Assembly: GCA_032622095.1 (NCBI GenBank)
Contig: CP136061.1
Coordinates: forward strand, 221,123,148 to 221,187,147
Origin: Siphonodentalium dalli
Taxonomy: Eukaryota > Mollusca > Scaphopoda > Gadilida > Siphonodentaliidae
Length of the DNA: 64,000 nt
Direction of reading: 5' to 3'
Of the stretch, positions 48,501 through 60,500 are shown piece after piece. The notes beneath the pieces were generated by a model. The model was given only the letters and a program-made list of their open reading frames with translations. It ran no database searches and had not been told where the DNA came from. A program made the translations under genes and the position numbers. Position 1 is the first letter of the stretch. Each line of letters starts with the position of its first letter.

Positions 48501-51500
48501 GTACCAGGGACATGGTACAATAAGATAAGATCTCTTCAATTTTGTTATGAGGTCAGTTTCACTTATTATATAATATAGAAAAATTGCTTTTGACTTTATA
48601 CTCGCTGATGGATACTATGTTCACCGCGCCTGATTCCCTATCATGCATTCATGATGATGATCAGCTTATAAATTCAACAAACCACATGTTTGTGGTCTTT
48701 TTGGATGGTTACTTGTGGGTCTAGTCGCTATACCGGTATATGAAGCATTGTGGTCTGTTCTGTTGATAATCTGCAGTTTTTATCCATCTGATGGTTTGTC
48801 AGTCTGCACAATCTACACATCAAAGTAGTCTCCCTTATGTGATTACATCAGTAATAATAGTACATCATGCATACGCAGCAACGAGTACCCAGTACATGTG
48901 TACCTAAAAACATGCGGCATGGTTATTATGTATGTCACTGTACGATAGCTATTAAACTTAAATGACTTAGAGTTTGGGGTGGTTGCAAACATATCTTGAT
49001 TAAAAGTGCAGTTTGGTGTTTTAGATGCAGGGTGGGAACACAGGCTAGAATTAAAATATATTTGTGCAAGTCAGCTGCAATATGCTGGAATTCAAGATAT
49101 TTTTTTTCTTCTTTTTTTTGGAACTTTTCCAGAAACAAGAAATTTTTATAAAACTCATTTTATCAATATCATTCATGATATTAAATTAACCCTTTACCCA
49201 ACAAACCGGCCAAAAACGCCCAAATAAAGCTTCAACAGCCTAAAATATCTTGGGGTCTGTCTCAATAAAACCATACAAATATGGATATCATTGGAACCGG
49301 CTCATTGACCACATTGTGATGGTTACAGTTATGCCCTGTGCCAATGCATTCTCTTATATATGCGAGTCGACCATAGGTCGCCTCGCATATATAAGAGAAT
49401 GCATTGGCCTAAAAAAAAACTTTTTTTACCATTTTTTCTTACATTCTTTATGGTTGACTCGCATATATAAGAGAATGCATTGACACAGGGCCATTCTGTT
49501 CTGTTGGGTAAAGGGTTAAATGATATTAAATTAAACTGTTTAAGTTCAGTCAGGCTTCTCCTATTACTGGACATCAAGGGTTTCCTCGGTAATTTGACAG
49601 TCCACTAAGAGTACATCATACACACACCAATAGTATGCAGTACATATGTACCTAACATTCAGGGTAGTCATTAAATATGTCACTGTGGGTTACCTGTAGC
49701 TATTAAAGTTAGCCAAACTCATTGTGTTACATAAATAACCAGAAGTATACCAGTATACAAGATTATCTGATGCACCTTGTCAATATTTTTATTTCCTCAT
49801 AGATCATCCGATGCATAATTTTAGATTATTCTTTACGTTTGTGCAATGTGGGTACTATCTTTCTAGTGCAGAAGGGCTTGTATGCATTAACCTTTTCTTT
49901 ACTAAATGGATTCTCCCATCTGTTATTAAATTATGGGCACATGGTGTTTTCTTTGTTCAGTTGGTTGATTTATCAGTAAAATTAACCCTCTGTACTTTCT
50001 CTTCACCACCCATAAATATAACTGATATTGTGATATACATGTAAGCCACATAACCCCAAAACAAATCCCAGGTTGGTAAATACAATTAAAACATGTCCAA
50101 GGCTGCAAATAGTGTGTCTATCATGTCCATCACCAAAGTCGCCCTCTGGGGACCTCATTCTGCTTAGGGCCTTATATTCTGTAAAGTATCTATAGTCTCA
50201 AATCTGTTTAATTACTTTTTCCCTTCTGGGAAGTTTCTATATCCCCTAATTTGCAAATGATAAAAACCCATAATCGAGGTGACTAATAATGGGTGAATAT
50301 CACAAATTTCAACTGGGGAAATTCAATCTGATCCTAGGTCTCCCATAGCAGTTGAGGCCTAAGCAGAATGAGGTTCCCATAGGGTGAATTGGGTGACATT
50401 AGCCTGCATTGCGGGATAGTATCACTAAATTCACCCTCTGTGGACCTCGATAGACACACTATTTCTGGTTTGAACATGTCCTCTCTTTATATATGATGAT
50501 ACTCGAGAAAAAGTGACATATCTATATTAATATATGCTCATAGATTATTTTTTAATACCAATGATTCTGTCCAGTATTAATAAGTAAGGGTTATATTAGA
50601 GCATAAGAATAGCTCTTTACCAGAAACTATCGATTCGTAGAGGAGATAAATTCTGGTAAAGAAACTATTTGCATGCTCTGACTGACTTAGAGCCCAATTT
50701 ACTGCACATAATGTGATTTAACCCTTTACCCAACAAACCGGCCAAAACCATCCAAATAAAGCTTCAACAGCCTAAAATATCTTCGGTCTGTCTCAATAGA
50801 ACCATACAAATATGGATATCATTGGAACCGGCTCCTTGACCACATTGTGATAATTACAGTTAGCCCTGTGCCAATGCATTCTCTTATATATGCGAGTCGA
50901 CCATAGGTCGCCTCGCATATATAAGAGAATGCATTGGCCTAAAAAAAATCCTTTTTTTAACACTTTTTACCATTTTTTCTTACATTCTTTAACAATTTTA
51001 TAATTTTTAATGTGTTAAGCCAATGCATTCTCTTATATATGCGAGGCGACCTATGGTCGACTCGCATATATAAGAGAATGCATTGGCACAGGGCCCTTCT
51101 GTTGGCTAAAGGGTTAATAGCTGGAAATGGCCATTGAGCGTGCATTGACCACAAAATGCGACCCATGCACTAGCCAACATTGAACACAAAAATTGGGGAA
51201 CAATGGGATTGTGTTATAATTTATTTTATTTTAAGACATCTTTTCACTCAGTGTTGTTACATGTAGTCGCCCTGTAGATGTAGCTTTAATATGCACTGTA
51301 TTATTACTGGTGTCTGATCCAAAGACTCACCTACATTGTATATTACTAGCTTATTTTTAAGACATTTTTGACTCTGTGTTATTAGTTCGTCCTGTACCAT
51401 TTGTATGCCCTGTAGCATTAGTGTGTGGCTTGTACTATTACTGGTGTCTGGATCCAAAGAGTCTCGACTGTTCCTCTTATCAGTGTTTCATTGGATTCAC

Positions 51501-54500
51501 ATACAAAAAAAGACCGGGGATGAAAGCAAGTAATTATTGTCGCACTTGACAAATCAAAGGGCGCAGCGTGCTTGTAGCACGTTTGAAAATATGAGGCGAC
51601 TGAAGGCTACATCCGAAAAAGGACAGATATAAGTGAGGTGACTGAACAAAACACTCAGGCCATAATAACAAAATAGGTTGTTTGCCTGCTCCCTTCTTGC
51701 ATATTCCAAATGTATTTAACCATATTTAATTGAGGATATTGTAAAAAAGTTTGATAATGCTGCAAATTAGGCCTTGAATTTTAGTATTAGAAAACCTTTA
51801 AAATTTTCGACAAATGGCCTTCCATGTCCTTGAATTTTATTAGTTCTGTTATGTGAAAACCCTGATATACATGTATAGCATTGAAGGTAAAATATGTTTT
51901 AATAAAAATCATCCATCTGCTGGTACACGTACCTACTAATGTATGATAGGCATAGACATGACATATTTAATTCACTAGCACTACACATATAGGATATGGC
52001 AAACATAAAGAAAACAAAACAAACTGGTAATTTAACAATTATTTATCAATATCAAATAGGAAGATATTCCCTATGTTAAATGACTACTGTAGATTTAATT
52101 TCTAAGTTTCTCTGCTTCTGTAATAAACTAAATTAAGCCTAGTTGATTGTTTTGATATTTTACTGTGAAGTAATCCCAATATTTGTATCATTCTTTCTGT
52201 GTAACCCCGGCAACACTTGTTTAATCTTACTGATTAGTACTACGCATATGGATATACAAGCAAAGATTTCACTAGTACTGGCCTCGCGCAGTAGGTCACA
52301 TTCCCCTGTGGCAATTTTGAAAGTTAAAACAGATGCAAAAGCCGGTGCACTGTTTATAGCTGTGTTATTTCTAAAATGCACTTCTCGATTCCCTTTTAAG
52401 TGCAGGGATAGTTCATTGATGTCAGGCCCCCACTAATCGTGGAGAGATTAATAGCATGTTGTTACGACATTGCACCACAATTTCCCTAGGACATATGAAT
52501 TAGTCTTAAGTGGCTTAGCTCTTGGCTATTGCATCACTGGTGCGGCTTTTACTGTGTTCATTAGTACTGCATTGTTTGGCTCATTCGCCCTCAGTCAATA
52601 AACTGAATACCGTTGGCACTCGCTCCTTATGCTATATTAAGTTGATTGTTTGGTGGTTTTTCATGCATGTACGGTAGACAAGACTATTAACATGTGACTG
52701 GGTTATGCTGAATATACACAATGATGTAATACTTAGTCTCAGTTTTAACCCAGCTTTTCCTCAATGTTATATTAAAGAAATGCTTAAAGTTAAGTTTGAT
52801 GCATATTCATGAGTAGAGATAATGGGGTGTGGCCTTACTGCCCAATATCTCATCCAGTATAAGCTTCTTAGGCTATCCCGGATTACTCTCTCTGTTCACC
52901 AATCCATTGATTTTGTATGTTTGCTTTCCTTGGTAGCTGACCTGCTATCCGAGAACTGGAATGATTTGCACTCACTATAAACTCCTACAGCTAACAGTTA
53001 CTGAACACCAGGCTTAATATCCTGCCAGCCCGCTAAACATAGTTAATTCGCCAGCTCACATACCTAAACAATCTGGTGTTATTTCACTCTGACCTGTTCT
53101 GCTGACATTTCATCTTGACTTGATTCCCTCTAAATATCTGCTTAATTTACTTACTCAACTTAAGCCCTCCTGACACATTTATTATTCGTAACTGGGTCAC
53201 GATAGCTTAATTTCCTCACAATTGACCCACTTCCCCAGTCCAGCTGCATACTAAATAAATGATTTGACCTCTTATGTCTATCTGTAAACTGGAAAGTGTG
53301 GGGCATTGTGCCTTAGTACAGCTATTAGTTAAGGGAAAAATTATGTTAACAATAGGAAATCCATATTCTGGGTCCTCACAGATAATAGGGCTTTTATCGT
53401 GTCAAAATTGTCAATGTTGTTATCAGACAATAGAACTGCAACGCATTTGTGCAGAACAACATGAGTCCGCTGTGGCCAGGCCACTTGCCATCGGACTCCT
53501 GAATGTGTTTTGCGATTTTCATAGATACGGGGATATTATATAAATTGACTGAAATTATCTTCACAATGGCTGTGGGTGGTCAGCTCCACAGTTATTTTAA
53601 GGACGCACATTGTTGAGCAGGAAGTAAAGCATGCCCAAACTCCATGCAGCGCACTCTACGTTATCACTGCGATTTTGCACTGCCACAAGGATGGTAGTTT
53701 GCAGACCGATACATCTATTTTTATATATCATCGGAACTATATTTAGTCACCTATTATCTTATTTTGACCACCAAAAGTTTGCAATAATGGTAATTCTTTC
53801 GGTATTGATAAGAACAATATGAACTGAGCCAGATATAGACAATTTTAATCCTAAAACATGTATAATAATAAGAACTAAGAACACGTAAGAAATCCTTACC
53901 AAATGTCCTTATGGCAGTGATATCTCAGCGAAGCGATGGCAGATAACTCTGCCTGGAGTTTGAACGGTGTGACTAAACACCGCCCGGTCCAGCCCGGACA
54001 AGCCCGGACCAGCCCGGACCAGCCCGGACCCCCCCATATGGACTATATGAGTGATTGTAAGGGCAATATAAGTGCAGGGGTGTCATGGAAACCCACTCAG
54101 GGTCGCTATTAACCCTCAAAATGCCGGCATCGGCGAAAATGTTCGCCGCGAAATGAAGCTAACAGCCCGGACCGCCCCTGCTGCGTCCAGGTGGGATTTT
54201 AGTATCCATACCTGTGCGGGGGTGTTAATGAAACCCAAATACGCACAGAGAGTGGTCAAGGTCAAACGGAAGTGCCGCTTATTAACCCCTAAACTTCCCA
54301 GATTCAGCCAGAATTAAAAAATTGCGCCCCCAATAAACAAATTCACAGCCGGACCCCCTTAATGTCCTCGTACTTCTAATAACTCCTTACATATGTGTTG
54401 TGGAACTACCCTCGATTAGACTCAAGAAGATTCAAGGGCGAGTCGCCCACGAATGCCTGGCAATTAACCCCCAAAATGCCGCCATCGCCGATTGTGTTTA

Positions 54501-57500
54501 CCCATAACGACGCTGACAGCCCGGACCATCCAAGTCCAGCCCGGACCCCCCATATGGACTATATGAGTGATTTTAATGGCAATATAAGTGCAGGGGTGTC
54601 ATGGAAACCCACTCAGGGTTGCTATTAACCCTCAAAATGCCGGCATCGGCGAAAATGTTCGCCGCGAAATGAAGCTAACAGCCCGGACGCCCCTGCTGCG
54701 TCCAGGTGGGATTTTAGTATCCATACCTGTGCGGGGGTGTTAATGAAACCCAAATACGCACGGAGAGTGGTCAAGGTCAAACGGAAGTGCCGCTTATTAA
54801 CCCCTACCTGGACGCAGCAGGGGCGGTCCGGGCTGTTAGCTTCATTTCACGGCGAACATTTTCGCCGATGCCGGCATTTTGAGGGTTAATAGCGACCCTG
54901 AGTGGGTTTCCATGACACCCCTGCACTTATATTGCCATTAAAATCACTCATATAGTCCATATGGGGGGTCCGGGCTGGACGTGGATGGTCCGGGCTGTCA
55001 GCGTCGTTATGGGTAAACATAATCGGCGATGGCGGCATTTTGGGGGTTAATTGCCAGGCATTCGTGGGCGACTCGCCCTTGAATCTTCTTGAGTCTAGTC
55101 GAGGGTAGTTCCACAACACATATGTAAGGAGTTATTAGAAGTACGAGGACATTAAGGGGGTCCGGGCTGTGAATTTGTTTATTGGGGGCGCAATTTTTTA
55201 ATTCTGGCTGAATCTGGGAAGTTTAGGGGTTAATAAGCGGCACTTCCGTTTGACCTTGACCACTCTCCGTGCGTATTTGGGTTTCATTAACACCCCCGCA
55301 CAGGTATGGATACTAAAATCCCACCTGGACGCAGCAGGGGCGGTCCGGGCTGTTAGCTTCATTTCGCGGCGAACATTTTCGCCGATGCCGGCATTTTGAG
55401 GGTTAATAGCAACCCTGGGTGGGTTTCCATGACACCCCTGCACTTATATTGCCATTAAAATCACTCATATAGTCCATATGGGGGGTCCGGGCTGGACTTG
55501 GATGGTCCGGGCTGGTCCGGGCTGTCAGCGTCGTTATCGGTAAACATAATCGGCGATGGCGGCATTTTGGGGGTTAATTGCCAGGCATTCGTGGGCGACT
55601 CGCCCTTGATTCTTCTTGAGTCTAGTCGAGGGTAGTTCCACAACACATATGTAAGGAGTTATTAGAAGTACGAGGACATTACGGGGGTCCGGGCTGTGAA
55701 TTTGTTTATTGGGGGCGCAATTTTTTAATTCTGGCTGAATCTGGGAAGTTTAGGGGTTAATAAGCGGCACTTCCGTTTGACCTTGACCACTCTCCGTGCG
55801 TATTTGGGTTTCATTAACACCCCCGCACAGGTATGGATACTAAAATCCCACCTGGACGCAGCAGGGGCGGTCTGGGCTGTTAGCTTCATTTCGCGGCGAA
55901 CATTTTCGCCGATGCCGGCATTTTGAGGGTTAATAGCGACCCTGAGTGGGTTTCCATGACACCCCTGCACTTATATTGCCCTTACAATCACTCATATAGT
56001 CCATATGGGTGGTCCGGGCTCGTCCGGGCTGGTCCGGGCGGTGTTTAGTCACACCCAGTTTGAAGCATGCCTTGCAAAATGGTAGATCATGTCACGAATC
56101 TCTGCTGCTGCTATGCCCATAGAGATCATACTCCACCGGTTCAAAATCTGGGAATTTTTTTTTTTATGTTTTGACGAGTTTTGACAGGGAAGTTTATTAA
56201 ACATTGAATAAACAGTGCAGGTGATATATTTCTTAGAACTTTGATGCTTGTTCCTTAACCCTTTACCCAACAAACCGGCCAAAACCTGCCAAATAAAGCT
56301 TCAACAGCCTAAAATATCTTCGGTCTGTCTCAATAGAACCATACAAATATGGATATCATTGGAACCGGCTCCTTGACCACATTGTGATAGTTACAGTTAT
56401 GCCCTGTGCCAATGCATTCTCTTATATATAAGAGAATGCATTGGCCTAAAAAAAAAAAAAATTTTAACACTTTTTACCATTTTTTCTTACATTCTTTAAC
56501 AATTTTATAATTTTTAATGTGTTAAGCCAATGCATTCTCTTATATATGCGAGGCGACCTATGGTCGACTCGCATATATAAGAGAATGCATTGGCACAGGG
56601 CCCTTCTGTTGGGTAAAGGGTTAATGTATTTCACATTAGGTGAAGGTCCCAGCTTGAGAGTGCTTGATTTATGTTACTTTGTTGGGTCGATTTTGATTTG
56701 CATCGATTACAATCATGGAATTTCTCTGTGGGAAATAATAATTAATTCAATGTTCAAAATGGTCTCTTCATATTGAAATGAAAGGTACAGTAATGCTCTA
56801 ATTAATCGACCTCTTAACCACAGCAGAATTATGGGTAACTTTTCAGGATTTAGAAAAGTTACCCATAATTCTGCTGTGGTTAAGAGGTCGATTAATTAGA
56901 GCATTACTGTAGAATTGTTCATTTTACAATACTTTTTAACTCATAATAATTGAATAATTTGGCCATACATGTACATGATACATGTATATACATGTAGCCT
57001 ATGTTGTATTAGATATGCTGCCATTAATTATTGTGAAATATTGCTTTGCAAAAGTACAAATGAGCACATGTTTACATTGATTGACAGAGATACAGGTCTG
57101 CATGTATAATAAATAGAAGCAAGCCTGGATTGAAATAGTGCATGTCTGTCATTTGCAGAATTACGTCCCCAGAGGGTGAATTTAGTGATGCATCAACAAA
57201 TTCACCCTCTGGGGACCTCATTCTGCTTTGGCCTCATCTTCTGAGAAGTATAGATCCATTGTCTCAAATTAACATTGTTTTTAGTTACCTTTTCCCTTCT
57301 GGGAAGTTTCTATATCCCCTAATTTGCAAAAGATAAAATGCATAATCGAGGTGACTTATGGGTGAACATCACCAACTTCAACTGGAGAACTTCAAACTGA
57401 TTCTAGGTCTCCCATAGCGGTTGAGGCCTAAGCAGAATGAAGTTCGCAGAGGGTGAATTTGGTGATGCTAGCCCACTGTGTGATATCGTCACTACATTCA

Positions 57501-60500
57501 CCCTCTGGGGTCCTCATTCTGCAAATGACAGACACACTATTTGCAGGTTTGAATAGAAGTGTTTCTTTTACATACCCCATGGTTTGAGTGTGAAGATCCA
57601 TGTCTGTCTTTGTGTTTGTGTAGGCATGCATGGTTGTTAATAAAAAAGCAAGTTTTCTTTATAATAAGAATAGATATACATGAACAGTGTATTTACTATT
57701 TACATAATAAACCAACCAGTGCACTTGACCACAAAATTTTCATTAGGATATATGTCTACCAGTGCACTCGACTGACAAAATTTTCATTAGGATATATGTC
57801 TATAGTTGAATTAACAATCCTGTTTAATATATAAGAGAATACATTGGCCCAACAATATTTATTTTGACCTTGTGAGGCCAAAACAAAAATACCTTTGTTT
57901 AGAGTTTCCCTACCTACCCAAGAAAAGGGTACCTACCCAAAACTTTTTATTGGACCCCATTATTTTCCCTTTTTTTTCAGTGGGAAGGGCATCGAAAGGT
58001 AACTTACCCATTTTAAAAACTCTCCTACAAAAACGTTTAGATGTTTTATTAGTCTAGTGCTCTGACTAATGCAAGATAACAATATTTAGTTTTGAACCAT
58101 TCAATTTTATTTGAATTGTGAAGCTTTCTAGATTAAATGGTCAATGACTCAATGGCATTCAGAATAAAAAAAAAAAAACAATTAAAAAAATTCCCTACCT
58201 ACCTACCCTAATTATTTTAGACCATGTAACCCTAAACACAGATATTATTTTTTTTGGCCTAAGCCAGTGTAATCTCTTATATAATTGAGGCTCCCTATGG
58301 GAGACTCAATATATCAGAGAATGCACTGGCACAGGTTCTTTAATGCTGCACCAGCACAGCTCCCGTCATGAAAGGGTTACCTCTTTACACTGATGAACAC
58401 AGATACCAGACACATCAATTAGGTCAAGAAGAAAAGAATTATTGTCATATTGAATCGATTCTATATAAAATAACCAAATCGAACCGATTTCAGATAATTT
58501 GCTTCTTTGTTATATGATGGTTGTTAGAATGGCTGTTTAAATTTATGTGAAAGGGGAGTTGAGAGACTTTTGAATGTCGAGCATTGAATTTCACTGTCCG
58601 GCCATCTGAGTTTATGACATTCTAATTGACAATAGGTCGACATTTTGCAACAGATGTTGGACATTCTTTTCAGAGACCTATTTTCATTTATAAGAGCTGC
58701 TATATTGATTAAACTTTATAAAGATGCTCATAGTTATAACTGCCAATTTTAAATACATTAGTATTAATATACATGTATGATGTACTAGTATGTGTATCAG
58801 TGAAATGAGAATTAAAAATCCGTTAGAAATAATAAATTATAATTATCTTTACTCTCTAGAAGAAAATGAAATTTCTTCTTTAGACTTGAACTGAAGGTGT
58901 AGTACTTTTGAACATAATGTTAACAGTTAACTCCAATGTACCAGTACATAGGACCAATTTAATAGCCTTGAGATCCACTTTAGATGATATCTTGGTACTA
59001 GAGTCATACTGGTAGTTCAAGTAGTCCTTAAGTGACCAGAGAAAAAGTCACCCAGTCCTGTGTGAAGTTGTCTTGTTGCAAGCAAGGTGTCACTGCGACA
59101 GCGAGTCTTATATATATATTATTGTTTATTTAAGTCAAATTAAAATAATAGTAGTGTTTTTTTCTGGTCATAATTAGCGGTATTTAAAACTACACAAGTT
59201 ATTAAATGTACAGAAATAAATAGTGCATCTGTCTAGGGAGAATTTTAGGCAACAGTAAGGGCTGAAAATGGGCCCCATTCTCTATGGAGAAATAGTTGGG
59301 TTATTCCCTATTTCTGACCCTGAAATTCCCGATTCACAGAAAGTCTTCATTTTTTCCTGGACTTCCCATTCATATTATGACGATTATCAAGTCCTGTTGC
59401 TTCATGTGCTTAAAATAGGTATAATATATCTTAGAAATATTTTTAACTATTCACTGTTTCACAATAAAAGTGCTTGTTCCTTTATTCTCTATATATTTCC
59501 AATTAATGCCTATTCGACATAAATATTCCCATTGGATTGAAACTCCCTGCAGTCAATAGCAGAATACTTGTCTTCGTCCTACTGTGAACCTATGAAGAAC
59601 AGGTGCCTTTTGTGATGCATTACACATGACTCACAGTGATAATGAACCTTGTATTTATATTATAAGTACATGGTGAAAATGGAGGTCAGGAGTGAATCTT
59701 CCATGTTATAAATAAGCTACAAGTATACTTTGCCTCATTGTACTTAAACATTTTTGGCCTTCAGCACACATTTTTTGCTCATTAATAGCGCTGCCGTTAA
59801 AAGCTTATGGAGAAAAAAATCATAACACTATCTTGCTGCAAAACAATTCCTTTAGGCAATTACAGATAGCCTTAACACCACCAAGGTAACAAGATGTTCA
59901 GTGTTACTTAAGCATTAGAGATAGCATTAGCACCACCAAGTTATTAAGTCTCTTCATACTAGTAGCATTAATACTATGACTAGTATAAAGGTACATGTAG
60001 CAAGACTTCCAGAGTTCTATCATAATGCTTGTAACCAATCAGATTTTTCACTACGTTCTGCCTAATGTACGCTCGGAAACACAGTGATAGGATGGATATT
60101 GGTGAATGCCCTTGCCCTTCTGAATATTCTTATATTACCGAGCACTCGTCTTCAATTGTGTGATGACGGTACAACAATAATTCCGTTCACCTTTATTCAC
60201 ATCTTGCGTTACAAACAACTACATTTTTGTTACAAGTTATATCAAAAGAAAATTATGTATGATTTGTTGTGTATATGTTTCCAATTCTGTTGTGTTTCAT
60301 TGGCGAAAAATGTAACAAAAGCAGACGGCAGACAGACAAAAAGCTAATAGAAGGGAAGAAGTATTCATATCCATTTTGGGGAAATATTCAGACCTACAAA
60401 CATCCGAACATTTCCGTTACTGAGTATTTAGTAACAAAAGGGTTAACTGGAACACATAACCTGAGATTCAGCCACCCCATCCTCACCCCCTGCACAGATA

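Noticed and set aside
48620-48650. Possible second copy of the ACGGYAGGGAAT fold-back end
   Set aside because: Only about 15 bases match; too short to call.
54072-55970. Families of 60-81 codon frames (for example starting MQGCHGNP or MLWNYPRL) on both strands
   Set aside because: They are copies of the same module in the fold-back element read in both orientations, without a recognised protein family.
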